NCBI GenBank assembly: GCA_013289795.1
Contig: JABCZH010000005.1
Location: 248,001 to 312,000, forward strand
Direction of reading: 5' to 3'
DNA: 64,000 bases
DNA from: Acidobacteriota bacterium
GTDB taxonomy: Bacteria > Acidobacteriota > Terriglobia > Terriglobales > Acidobacteriaceae
Positions 36,102 to 45,484 of this stretch are shown one piece after another (positions within the stretch are counted from its first letter, which is position 1; each line of letters starts with the position of its first letter). The notes beneath the pieces are model-generated. The model was not told where the DNA came from. It saw only the letters and a list, made by a program, of their open reading frames with translations, and did no database searches. Made by a program: the position numbers and the translations under genes.

Positions 36102-36476
36102 TTATTCTTGGTGGAGAACCAGTGAAGGATCGATGGTTGCCGCTCGGAATGCAGGAATGAACGATGCTGCGAGCGCCACGAGAATGAGTAAGCAACTCGC
36201 GATCGCATACGTGGGAATATCTAAGTTCGAAATGCCGAAAAGCAGACGCGACATCGCTCGTGTAAAAACAATCGCTATAATCAAGCCGATGACGATACCT
36301 ATTGCCGTCGTGGCCAGTCCTTTGTGTAAAACGAGACGGACTACTTGCTGGCGGCTGGCGCCGAGAGCCATGCGAATGCCGATTTCCTGTGCACGCCGGC
36401 TCGGCGGTACATTGTGCCTGAGACCGAACATAACCCGCTCAGAAGCGTTGTTTATTGCTTCCGTCTGGACGATCAA
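36102..36476 (-). pseudogene. C-terminal relic of a MacB-like (ADOP) permease
   Basis: About 100 codons match the end of an FtsX/MacB permease: [60 protein letters not shown] and SFIPAFRAATIDPSLVL. The part before RRAQEIG does not continue the family, and the upstream neighbour is an unrelated gene ending at 36531, so only the last domain's tail survives. Confidence 0.75.
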
Positions 36477-36530
36477 GTTCCAGAGAACCTGTTCCTCGTC
36501 AAAATCTCGTGCACTCGCAAAAGCCTGACA

Positions 36531-38081
36531 TCATCTAGTTCCGCCGATTGCCGTGGGCCCGAGACTCTGATGAAGGATGCTTTCCAGCACTGGATCGCGG
36601 TTGGCAAAGTAATCGGTATGCGAGATCGAAATTTCGAGGGCCGGTTCGTGTGCCCGCCGAGCGTCTGCGGCATCGCCCCACTGGTGGTAGCGAGATGCAA
36701 GGAATACCACGAGTTTTGATTGGGGAAGAATGTATTTGTGCGGATCTCCGAAGTGATTCGGTCCCGCTCCAGCCGGCTCCCCCACAAACAGCGTCTGAGT
36801 CTCCCGTTCTAATGCGCTGGTGAAGTTCACCGCAGCCGAGAACGTATGCCGCCCGATAATCGTGTACAGCCGCCCTCGCTGGTTAAGAGGACTCTGCGCC
36901 AGGTCACGGATAAACGGACGGAAAATTGTGTTGTCTCCACCGCTGTTATTGCGAATGTCGATAATCAGACGATCTACCGGATGCGCGCGGCAAAACGCCA
37001 GCAGCCTCGTGCCGAATGTCTCGAAAGTCTCTCCTGAATCATCGCGGACCTGATTGAAGGCGAAGTAGACGGTTCGTTCCGATCCCAAGTACCGAAACCA
37101 ATAGTTCTGCCATGTCTGCTGGCGATAAAGAGGCAAGGTGGATTCGTTGGGCTTGTGTTTCCATGCCTGAAGCGGCTGAAAATACCAATAGAGGTATCTG
37201 ACGAGACCAACGGGTTCGATATTCGCATCAGAAGCGTTACCGTTGGGACCGGCCACTATAAACACCACCGTGTTTGTCGCGGACGGGCTAATGCCCTCGG
37301 CCTGTAGCACCTCGGGACAGATCATATACAACGGAATGCGGTCCTTTACGGTTGACTCATTGTCAGCGCCCACGAACGGATGCAAGATGGCGTAGACCTC
37401 CTCTACACTCTTGGCTCCAATCCGCATGACCCGCTGCCCCACCAAGTATTGATAGCGAGGGCTGGCCTCGGTGATATACCAGCCGTCGGAAAACCTATAG
37501 AGCTGGATCGGCAGCATATGAAATCCTGTCGCGGGCTGAAACGGAAACAGTGTGGAATGTCCATCCTGGAGCAAGGCGACGAGCCGAACCATGCTCATCT
37601 CGATCTGGCTTTCGCTATCGGAAGCAAGTTGAGTCTTTATATCGCTGAATTCCCGATTGAACTGTTCGCGAGAAATGTGTGCAAAGGCATTGGGGTGGTC
37701 GCGAGGAATAGTAGCTCCTAGAATTGCCAGATCCTGGCGCCACTCGTCGATGCCTAGTCGCGGTTGGACGACAAGACGGTAGTGCACCGAAAAGAAGACC
37801 AGGAGCGCGCCAAAGAGCACGACGAACGTGCCACCGACCAGTCCGCCAATGCGAAACATTAGCCTGCGCGAGCGGGCAAGGGCGAGCAACGCAGATACCA
37901 CACCCAGCATCAAGCCCGCAATGATCAAACCGAGGCCGATAACAAACGACATTCGAAATGGGTTGTCAGACCAATAGAACATGAAGGCGCCAGCCGACGC
38001 TACGGACCCAGTCAGTGTGGCATATCGAAGTTTGAGTGCAGGCGACCTCACAATTGATTGGTAACTCCTGTTAATGTTCAT
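36531..38081 (-). CDS. membrane-anchored S41-like (tail-specific) peptidase homologue
   Basis: 516 residues. Three N-terminal membrane segments are visible (ATLTGSVASAGAFMFYW, MSFVIGLGLIIAGLMLGVVS and LVGGTFVVLFGALLVFFS), then an extracytoplasmic S41-type domain: WRQDLAILGATIPRDHPNAF, LQDGHSTLFPFQP, RLIIDIRNNSGGDNTI and TIIGRHTFSAAVNFTSALE. The Ser in TFSAA aligns with the S41 nucleophile, and the D-R-N-x-GG strand is the usual oxyanion/core strand; the general-base Lys cannot be placed with confidence. The end carries HTDYFANRDPVLESIL. A paralogue with TPRs is encoded divergently at 39189-40832, on the other side of an IS110 remnant. Substrate unknown. Confidence 0.75.
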   Translation of the reverse strand: MNINRSYQSIVRSPALKLRYATLTGSVASAGAFMFYWSDNPFRMSFVIGLGLIIAGLMLGVVSALLALARSRRLMFRIGGLVGGTFVVLFGALLVFFSVHYRLVVQPRLGIDEWRQDLAILGATIPRDHPNAFAHISREQFNREFSDIKTQLASDSESQIEMSMVRLVALLQDGHSTLFPFQPATGFHMLPIQLYRFSDGWYITEASPRYQYLVGQRVMRIGAKSVEEVYAILHPFVGADNESTVKDRIPLYMICPEVLQAEGISPSATNTVVFIVAGPNGNASDANIEPVGLVRYLYWYFQPLQAWKHKPNESTLPLYRQQTWQNYWFRYLGSERTVYFAFNQVRDDSGETFETFGTRLLAFCRAHPVDRLIIDIRNNSGGDNTIFRPFIRDLAQSPLNQRGRLYTIIGRHTFSAAVNFTSALERETQTLFVGEPAGAGPNHFGDPHKYILPQSKLVVFLASRYHQWGDAADARRAHEPALEISISHTDYFANRDPVLESILHQSLGPTAIGGTR

Positions 38082-38209
38082 TGCGATTTGTACGCAATCC
38101 GTCGCTTCATAGTTCCGGGGCTCTCGCGAGGCACTGTCGTTAACAGATGTTGCTGTACGCTCCCAAGTTATCAGCGTCCTAGCAACACAAGAGATAAAGG
38201 AAACCGGCA

Positions 38210-38870
38210 GTGAAGAAGGTTAGCACCGCTGCGGCAAAGACGACGAGAAATTTTACCGAACAAGCGCTGACGATCGGTTTGGACCTGGGCGATCGGGCGA
38301 TCGATTGAGTTGGTACTGCCTACTAGACGAAGTTGGCGAAGTGCTATTGGAACAGAACCTGAGCACGACTCCGAAAGCGATGCGAGCAGTGTTGGGTGGC
38401 ATGCGGCACAGTCGGACTGCCTTGGAAACGCGCATGCACTCGCCCTGGGTGAGCCGGGTGCCGAGCGAGTTGGGACATGAAGTGATCGTGGCGCATGCGC
38501 GCAACGTGCGCTTGACCGGGGAGGGAGAGCACCGGAAGAAGGACGATCGCCTGGATGCTCAGACGTTGGCTCGGTTAGCCAGGATCGATCCGCAGTTCTT
38601 GTGTCCGGTGAAACATCGTAGCACCAGAGTGCTGGCGGATCTGACGGTGATCCGGGCGCGAGCCGGGCTGGTGCGAGGGCACACGGCGCTGGTGAGCATT
38701 TGTGGGTGAGCGTAGAAGTGTACGAACCGTTGCGGAACAGCAGCCAAATGACGATGCCGGCAGCGGCGCAATCAAGACATCCTGGGAAAGGGAAGATAAG
38801 AGCTCAAAGCCGAGCTTCGGTGACTGTGTCTAACGCCTGGCCCCAACCATCGCAAGGCGGGAGTGAGGTC
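38210..38870 (+). mobile_element. IS110-family element with internal deletion of the transposase gene
   Basis: The transposase starts at GTG 38210 with the first DEDD Asp in LTIGLDLGDR. A frameshift near 38300 moves the frame to SSWYCLLDEVGEVLLEQNLS, ALETRMHSPWVSR and KKDDRLDAQTLARLARIDPQ, the rest of the RuvC-like DEDD domain. At about 38697 the reading jumps, in another frame, straight to LWVSVEVYEPLRN, the C-terminal end typical of IS110 transposases. The region between, including the C-terminal domain with its catalytic Ser, is gone. The element is thus a deletion derivative that cannot move by itself. IS110 elements lack long terminal repeats, so outer ends are not defined; the limits given are the coding remnants. 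Confidence 0.75.
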
Positions 38871-39188
38871 GCTTAACACGTGGCAGCACCGGCTGAAACG
38901 AGAGCACCCAACTTGCCCCGAGCGAAAAAACCGCTCATCGAAGAGTGCGGATGGAAGGGTGGTGACAGTGGTGGCGACTCGGCGGGAGAAAAATCTTGTC
39001 TACAAGAACAAAAGAGCCCACTTGACGCCGACCGGCCTTCTCATGGAAGGCGTTAGCGCTCAAAACCCTCAAACCCGTACTTCCTGCCAACCTTTGACCA
39101 AGCGGTGCATCTCCGCAACCCAAAGGAACCCTCAACCGGTTTGCTAACATTTTCCGGAACTTCCCGTCCATTGCTTGGGGTAACAGCC
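38871..39188. other. region between the IS110 remnant and the S41-TPR gene
   Basis: About 320 bases with no convincing gene. Part may be the right flank of the IS110 element (its non-coding end can encode the guide RNA in intact members), and the right end must carry the promoter of the S41-TPR gene. Nothing definite was identified. Confidence 0.35.
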
Positions 39189-40832
39189 ATGCAGGGCCGT
39201 TGTCGCGCGCTCCGAGCAATTCCGGGCTGCCTCGTTGTCTTTGTTGCCCTGTTATGTCATGCGTCGCCAGTCTCTCCGGCAGAGGCCGCCAGGTGGCGTG
39301 AGGATCTTCACTACTTCGCCAAGCAGGCGCCGCAGGTCCATAAGAACCTCTTCCATTCCATGACGCGAGGGCAGTTCGAGACGGCGGTGCAGCGCCTCGA
39401 TGGCCGTCTTCCCACCCTGTCTCACAATCAGATCATTGTGGAGATCATGCGCATCGTCGCCATGATTGGCGATGGACATACCTATGTCCCTACCCAGGAG
39501 TCTCCAACCAACTTCAGGCACTATCCGCTGAAGCTCTATTGGTTCCCCGATGGTGTTTACGTGTTGCAGGCTGACGCAAAATACGCCGCGGCCGTTGGCG
39601 GTCGAGTCATCAACTTGGGCAAAGTCTCAGAGCAGGATGCTTACGCGGCGGTAAGCAAGGTGGTTCCGCACGACAACGAATCCCAGATCAAATGGATGAC
39701 GCCGGTGTACATGTCCCTTGCAGAGGTCCTCGACGGACTCGGATTGGTGAACAACCTGGAGCGTGTTCCGCTCACCGTGGAAAAGGATGGAAAGCAAACC
39801 ACCATTATTCTGACGCCTGAAGAGGGGGAGTTGTCACCGCATACGTTTGCCCTACCCGAACACTGGGTGGACGCCCGCGACCCGGCTTCGCCCCCACCTC
39901 TGTGGCAAAAAGATCCCGCCAACAACTACTGGTTCGAGTACTTAGGCGATTCTCGGACGATCTACGTTCAGTTCAACGCCGTGGCCCAGAAGCTTGACGA
40001 GACCATCGAGATGTTCATCAAGCGAGTGATGGCGTTCGCGGACACCCATCCGGTGGATCGATTTGTGTTCGATGAGCGCCTCAATGGTGGAGGAAACAAT
40101 TACCTCTTGCGCCCGATCATCCATGCCTTTATCCGCTCTGACACTGTGAACCAGCCGGGGAAATTATTCACCATCATCGGACGGCAGACTTTTTCCGCAG
40201 CCATGAACTGCGTCAATCGCATGAAGTTGAACACGAATACTCTTTTCGTCGGAGAGCCAACCGGTTCCAGCCCCAACCAGTACGGTGACAACGCGCCCGT
40301 GGTCCTGCCGAACAGCAAATTGACGGTACGTCTTTCGACCCTGTGGTGGCAGGACATGGACCCCCGCGACCAACGCGTCTGGCAAGCGCCAGATCTTTCG
40401 ACTGAGCTTACCTTCGCCGATTACCACGCCGGCCGCGATCCTGCCATGGAGGCGATCCTCAACTACAAACCCGAGCTCAGTATCGCGGAACTCGTGGGCG
40501 CGGCGGCAAAGAAAAACGACTACACTGGGGCCAAACAAGCTTTGCTGGAGTTCACCCAGGACCCACTCCACAAGTATGGTACCGCGGAAGCAGACATCAA
40601 CCGTTTGGGTTACGAGTTCATCAACGATAAGAAGTTCGATCAGGCAATTCTGGTATTGAAACTCAACGTGGAGGTTTTTCCTGGCTCTTTCAATACGTGG
40701 GACAGTCTGGCCGAAGCCTACATGGACCGGGGCGATAAGCAGCTCGCAATTGAGAACTACAGCAAATCACTCGAATTAAATCCCAACAACAGTGGGGCTC
40801 GGATCCAGTTGGAAAGATTGCGAGCACGGTAG
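39189..40832 (+). CDS. secreted S41-like peptidase homologue with C-terminal TPRs
   Basis: 547 residues from ATG 39189, which gives a signal peptide (AIPGCLVVFVALLCHASPVS). The S41-type domain has WREDLHYFAKQAPQVHKNLF, MIGDGHTYVPTQ, VDRFVFDERLNGGGNNYLLR and TIIGRQTFSAAMNCVNRMKL. The nucleophile Ser in TFSAA is kept, but the core strand reads DERLNGGG where the paralogue has DIRNNSGG. The last 120 residues are TPR-like (FDQAILVLKLNVEVFPGSFN, DSLAEAYMDRGDKQLAIENY). It is a divergent paralogue of the gene at 36531-38081, which has membrane segments instead of TPRs. Periplasmic or exported location is likely; substrate unknown. Confidence 0.78.
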   Translation: MQGRCRALRAIPGCLVVFVALLCHASPVSPAEAARWREDLHYFAKQAPQVHKNLFHSMTRGQFETAVQRLDGRLPTLSHNQIIVEIMRIVAMIGDGHTYVPTQESPTNFRHYPLKLYWFPDGVYVLQADAKYAAAVGGRVINLGKVSEQDAYAAVSKVVPHDNESQIKWMTPVYMSLAEVLDGLGLVNNLERVPLTVEKDGKQTTIILTPEEGELSPHTFALPEHWVDARDPASPPPLWQKDPANNYWFEYLGDSRTIYVQFNAVAQKLDETIEMFIKRVMAFADTHPVDRFVFDERLNGGGNNYLLRPIIHAFIRSDTVNQPGKLFTIIGRQTFSAAMNCVNRMKLNTNTLFVGEPTGSSPNQYGDNAPVVLPNSKLTVRLSTLWWQDMDPRDQRVWQAPDLSTELTFADYHAGRDPAMEAILNYKPELSIAELVGAAAKKNDYTGAKQALLEFTQDPLHKYGTAEADINRLGYEFINDKKFDQAILVLKLNVEVFPGSFNTWDSLAEAYMDRGDKQLAIENYSKSLELNPNNSGARIQLERLRAR

Positions 40833-41210
40833 CGGAAAGTCCGCCACGGGCACCCCATGTGATTAAAGGTCTGCAAACCATTTTGCAACGCACGCGTAAG
40901 GTCCGTGGGAATCTTTTTGCCCCTATTTCCAGGCCGGGCGGAGTTCCCGCCACCATGACATGGAGCGGCCTGCCTTGCGGGTGAGCTCTTGGCAAACTGC
41001 CGATAACCGGCGTGAGCACTCACAACCCGGTCAATGAGTGCAACGGCAAATTTTTCGCCAACTGGGTCGACGGTTTGCCAAAGACGCTTCGACTGCTGAC
41101 CCAAGACTTGCCCAAGGAATGCATTACACTGCATCCTTGGCAACACCCGGCTTGCTACCAACTAACCAATTTCCAGAATATTTCGTCTGAATCGTGAGAA
41201 GGTATCGATT
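40833..41210. other. intergenic region, no gene seen
   Basis: About 380 bases between two plus-strand genes. A short inverted repeat (GAGCACTCA ... TGAGTGC) lies near 41011-41041. No coding pattern or T-tailed terminator was recognised. Confidence 0.35.
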
Positions 41211-41783
41211 ATGCCTAGGCACCCGCTGGTCTTGGCGGTAGTTTTGGTGTTGGCGACGTGGGCGCGCTCGCTGCGCGCACAAGCGTCGAGTGACTGCGAA
41301 GCGGCCCGCGTACGACAGGAATTAGACGGGCGCTACGCACAGTTGGCCGACGCTAACAGACGCAAGGATCTCGACTCTCTTCTCGCTCTGCGAGCCCGCG
41401 ACTATGTCGCCGATCTCCCCGATGGAACACAGTCGAACTACTCAGCGGGCCGCGAACTACTCGCGTGCTCTGTTCGAGCAGGTGCGGAAAATCGCGAACC
41501 TCAGCAATACAATTCTAAAGCTGAATCTCAAAGGCGATGAAGCGACGGCCACCGTGTTCCAGCACTTCTTGCGTACGCAGACGAAAGCCGGCGCATTACG
41601 CAACATTGATACTTCAGTGATACAGGATGAAACATGGGCGCGCACACCGCAGGGTTGGGAACTTCGTCGCGTTTCCCACATTCACGCCCGTAAGTGGTAC
41701 GTCGACGGTAAGCGGTCGATCCGAACAAACCATACGATGCCCAAGCGCCGCCGTACAACCCGCCCATTGACGCTGACGCGTGA
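41211..41783 (+). pseudogene. secreted NTF2/SnoaL-like protein gene with two compensating frameshifts
   Basis: The gene starts at ATG 41211 with a signal peptide (LVLAVVLVLATWARSLRAQA) and continues VRQELDGRYAQLADANRRKD and YVADLPDGTQSNYS, typical of NTF2-like nuclear-transport-factor-fold proteins. At about 41445 the sensible reading moves to the +1 frame: SRALFEQVRKIANLSNTILK, GDEATATVFQHFLRTQTKA, DTSVIQDETWARTPQGWELR and KWYVDGKR. At about 41715 it returns to the first frame with VDPNKPYDAQAPPYNPPIDA and stops at TGA 41781-41783. The total length is divisible by three, so one base gained and one lost would restore a 190-residue protein. Either a twice-mutated gene or two indel errors. Confidence 0.65.
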
Positions 41784-42138
41784 AAGGCCCCACCCGCTGA
41801 CCGGATTGATCCGAACCACGCCGTCTTGCTATCCGGTTGCTCTGCCTCGTAACTGTCCAGAACAGGCGATAGCACTCGGAACTCCCGTCGATGAGTGAAA
41901 TCGCGTTCAGGTCCTGTCCCTGGTCAAAACCTCGCGCACGCGCAGAATGAATGACCTGGACGAGCCTGATGTGGGGTGTTTCGTCGCGTCCACGCCAATG
42001 GCATTTCGTCGCCTGGCAAAGCCGTCACCGTAAACTAGTAATTTGTGATCGCCCCGTCATTCTTGGGAGAACGAGAAAGGGCGGGGCGCTACAAAAAAGG
42101 ACCCATCTTCGAAGTATTTGGCGCAAGCTTAGATTCGT
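41784..42138. other. intergenic region between convergent genes
   Basis: About 350 bases between a plus-strand pseudogene and the 3' end of a minus-strand regulator. No gene, terminator hairpin with T-run, or repeat was recognised. Confidence 0.35.
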
Positions 42139-45100
42139 TCACTTCGCGAGGATTGCAGTCTCAGTCGCAGCATTTCTTGCGATAAGGCCGAATCCTCTGG
42201 CGCTCGCTCTTGCATTGAGCTCTTCAAAGCAAACGGCGCCACGGGCCGTATCTTCTTTTGCATTCAGGTTGCATCGGGAAAACTGGACCTTAAGCTCGCA
42301 AGCCACGCAACCCGATTGCGAGGCACGCAGCGAGGCGGACTTAATCACTCGCTCGGCCTGCGTCCAGTCGCGAGATGCCGCAGCGGCTTGAGCCATTACC
42401 TCGGCCGCTGATAGTTGCAGTTCGAGCCTCTCACTTCGCAGCGAAAGCGCCTGGGCCCGCGTAGAAGTCTTCAGGGCTGCATCGTTGCGATGGTCGAAGA
42501 GTTCCAGTTCCGCTTGCAAGATCAAACACTCTAGTTCGGTATCGATGTCGTGCGTGTGCTCCAGGTCGTCTTGCAACTGGCGCAGCATCTCCTTCGCCTC
42601 TGGAAGGCGAGTTTCCTCAATGGCAAGCTCCCCCAAAAGGTAACGCGTCTCCTTCCGCTCGATCCTTGCGTCGGCGCTTCCCTCCAGCGCCAGGGCCTGC
42701 TGGTAGTTTTCGCGCGCCTTCGTGGTGTCTCCTTGCTTCATTAGAATCAGGCCGAGCAGGATACGGCTTCCGGCTTGAAGACTCTTCGCCGCAAGAGCGT
42801 CTGCGTTGGTGATGGCTTTCTGCGCAATCGATGCCCCTTCCTTGAGAGCACCTTGTGCGGCCAGAACCTGACCGAGATAGATGAGCACACTGGTCTCGGT
42901 AGGCTTATCGCCGCTGGCTTGGGCCACAGTTAAAGATTCCTCTGCAACCTGTTTGGCCTGCGCCAGATCCCCCATGTCGACCAGGACTCCGGCCATGGCT
43001 TCCAGGGCTTCTCCCTTGACCTCCTGGTTCGCGATTTCGGTCGACAATTGCAAAGACTGCCTATAGTAACTCTGCGCTCGCGACAAGTGGCATTCCGCTT
43101 GATACGCGTCACCGATGGTCAGCAGGGAAACGGCCTGGGTTATCTTGTCATCGACTTCCCGCGACAAATCGTAGGAGCGTTGGTACATGGCTCTGGCTTT
43201 TTCTGCTTCCCCTCGTGTCAGAAAAACATTTCCCAGGTTACCGGACACAACGGCTTCCTTTCGCTTATTTCCAGTGCTGCGCGCCAGGGCCAAAGACCTG
43301 GCCCACTTATTTTCAGCCTCGTTCATGTCTCCGAGATCACTGAATATATTTCCTTCATCAAGCAAAGTGTCGGCCAGGCTCCCTGGATCATTCAAGGTTT
43401 CAAATGTCTTCTCGGCCGCTTGGAGTTGATTAAGGGCTTGTGAGTTATTGCCAAGATGCTGGAGCGCTATTCCTTCTGCACGCAGAGTTCTGGCGACCAA
43501 CAGCGGAGCATCGGCGATTTTCCCCTTTGCCGCGGCCGCCTTTGCCGCGGCGAATTCCTTTTTGAAATCTCCAGAGCGGTCATCTGCTGATGCCTCCGCC
43601 AGGTCTATGCGGGCACCATCGCGGGCCGAGCGGGAAATCAGGCGAAGCCTATCGAGGGTTGCGATCGCTTCAGCCGGCTTACCCTCCATCGCCTGAACGT
43701 GTGCCAAGTGTATGGAGTGGTCGATAGTTTGCGGTGAGAGGCTGCAAAGTCTGCGGTATATCTCCTCGGCTCGAACCCACTCGTGTTTAGTTTCGTAGTA
43801 ACCGGCTTCGACTTGTAACCCCTGTTCATAAGTCAGGCCCTTGGCCAGCTCAAAAGCCAACTTAGCCTCCCGCGCCGCCTCCGTCTCAAAACCGCTGGCG
43901 TTATAAGCCGCGCTCAAAGCTTCGTGAGTGAGAGAGTCGTGAGGGTCGGCAGCCACAGCCTGCAAGAGGTCCTGCTTGGCGTGCAAATAGTCAAACCCGC
44001 GAAGTTTATCGATACCGGAGAAGTAACGACGCTGAGCCGTGCTGTTGCCCGGCATTGCATGCCGTATCTCCGCTTCTATAGAGTTGGAAAGGGGCGCGAC
44101 ACCCAATTGGTTTCGTAACTGCACACCCGCGTCAGAGATGAGATCGAAAAGCTCCCCGACCGTACCGGTCTCTGACAGAGATGCCAGAGTTTGACCAGTG
44201 TTTGCATCCTGAAGATGGATGTCGAATCGAACCCGGTCTTTGGTGCCGCCGGCCCCGATCCGCGTCAACGTTCCCGCGACCACCAACTCCGCCCCCACAC
44301 TTTGCTGAATTCTTCGCAGAGTCGGTTGAGCATAGGAGTCAGCATCGGCAATCGCCAACTCCCGTTTCATCTGCGCCAAGTCCTCTCCTGAGACGGGTTG
44401 AAGACCGGCACTTGTTCCCAGTTCCGTCGACAACATTTCAGCGAAAGCGGTGGAAAGCCAAGCGCTGTCATTGCGACTGGACAGATCCTTGAAGCCAACG
44501 ATGGCGATCCCCCGCGGAAGCGAGGATAGAAGCGGTGAAGGGGCGCTCGCCGTCGTCCGCGACTTGCTCCTGGACTTGAAGTGAAGGGTTCCGACTGCCA
44601 AAGTCACCAGCGTCAAGAGCAGAGTTGCACCTAACAACAGTCCGGGTCTTCTGCGCCAAAGAGGTGGTGCGGCACGACTTGAGATGGCAGCAAAATGTTC
44701 GTTGCCAGATCCGGGTTGGGCAGATACGACTGACGGCGTCACTGGAGTGACTGGTGCCAGAAGCCTGTAACCGCGACGAGGGATGGTTTCGATGAACTGT
44801 GACTGCCCCGATGACTCGCCCAGCGCTCGTCGCAGTTTGTTGATCGCCGCATGAATACTGTGGTTGAACTCGACGTTGGTATCGTCGGGCCATAGTCTTG
44901 CTCTCAGCTCCTCTTGGCTGACGAGTTCCCCTGGTTTCTCTAGCAATGCCAGCAGCAGGCGGGTAGGCTGGTCCGGTATCCGCACACTTCGGCCGTTTTT
45001 CTGAACTTCACCACTCGACAGATCAATTACGAGAGAGCCGAGCCGCACAAGCCTTCCATGAGAGGAAGCGTCACTGGAGATGTCCATGTTCTTGCTGACC

Positions 45101-45159
45101 CTCCCAACGTGGCCGTCGTTCTTGTCTGAGTGCGGAAGCAGACGCACTGCGACTTCCAT
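42139..45159 (-). CDS. membrane-bound winged-helix/TPR regulator (CadC/ToxR-like), copy 1
   Basis: About 1006 residues from ATG 45159, preceded by GAGGTATAT (ATG 45087 is an alternative). Residues about 37-134 are an OmpR/CadC-type winged helix (RIPDQPTRLLLALLEKPGEL, VEFNHSIHAAINKLRRALGE, FIETIPRRGYRL). One membrane segment follows near 173-194. The periplasmic part begins with a small alpha/beta domain (GIAIVGFKDLSSRNDSAWLS, VGAELVVAGTLTRIG, RVRFDIHLQDANTGQTLASL), as in many Acidobacteria regulators, then about twelve TPR units to the C-terminus. The last 60 residues carry SGCVACELKVQFSRC and FEELNARASARGFGLIARNA. A close paralogue is at 51271-54261. Targets are unknown. Confidence 0.85.
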   Translation of the reverse strand: MEVAVRLLPHSDKNDGHVGRVSKNMDISSDASSHGRLVRLGSLVIDLSSGEVQKNGRSVRIPDQPTRLLLALLEKPGELVSQEELRARLWPDDTNVEFNHSIHAAINKLRRALGESSGQSQFIETIPRRGYRLLAPVTPVTPSVVSAQPGSGNEHFAAISSRAAPPLWRRRPGLLLGATLLLTLVTLAVGTLHFKSRSKSRTTASAPSPLLSSLPRGIAIVGFKDLSSRNDSAWLSTAFAEMLSTELGTSAGLQPVSGEDLAQMKRELAIADADSYAQPTLRRIQQSVGAELVVAGTLTRIGAGGTKDRVRFDIHLQDANTGQTLASLSETGTVGELFDLISDAGVQLRNQLGVAPLSNSIEAEIRHAMPGNSTAQRRYFSGIDKLRGFDYLHAKQDLLQAVAADPHDSLTHEALSAAYNASGFETEAAREAKLAFELAKGLTYEQGLQVEAGYYETKHEWVRAEEIYRRLCSLSPQTIDHSIHLAHVQAMEGKPAEAIATLDRLRLISRSARDGARIDLAEASADDRSGDFKKEFAAAKAAAAKGKIADAPLLVARTLRAEGIALQHLGNNSQALNQLQAAEKTFETLNDPGSLADTLLDEGNIFSDLGDMNEAENKWARSLALARSTGNKRKEAVVSGNLGNVFLTRGEAEKARAMYQRSYDLSREVDDKITQAVSLLTIGDAYQAECHLSRAQSYYRQSLQLSTEIANQEVKGEALEAMAGVLVDMGDLAQAKQVAEESLTVAQASGDKPTETSVLIYLGQVLAAQGALKEGASIAQKAITNADALAAKSLQAGSRILLGLILMKQGDTTKARENYQQALALEGSADARIERKETRYLLGELAIEETRLPEAKEMLRQLQDDLEHTHDIDTELECLILQAELELFDHRNDAALKTSTRAQALSLRSERLELQLSAAEVMAQAAAASRDWTQAERVIKSASLRASQSGCVACELKVQFSRCNLNAKEDTARGAVCFEELNARASARGFGLIARNAATETAILAK

Positions 45160-45484
45160 ATATACCTCAAATGTTGCCCAAAAGGGGTTTAAAACGCCGC
45201 TTTTTGTGAGGTGATTTTTCCTGGATTTCTCCCAAGGTTCGAGTTTCTGACCAAGTTCTGACAATTGCGCCATTATTTTTGACAAACCATTGCCAATCAG
45301 TCATTTCACGACGCCTGGATGAGCAAAAAGGTAAGACACAAAATGAGCCTCCGATTTTTGACGCGGCGCGGCAATTCGGCCATGGTAGCGCCGTACCGTC
45401 CCGGCGGAGGTCCTTCTGGCACCGGGAGTGGTGTTCAAGCTCACTTCGTAAACACGCACGAGCGAGTTGGGTAGGAGAGTCAAG

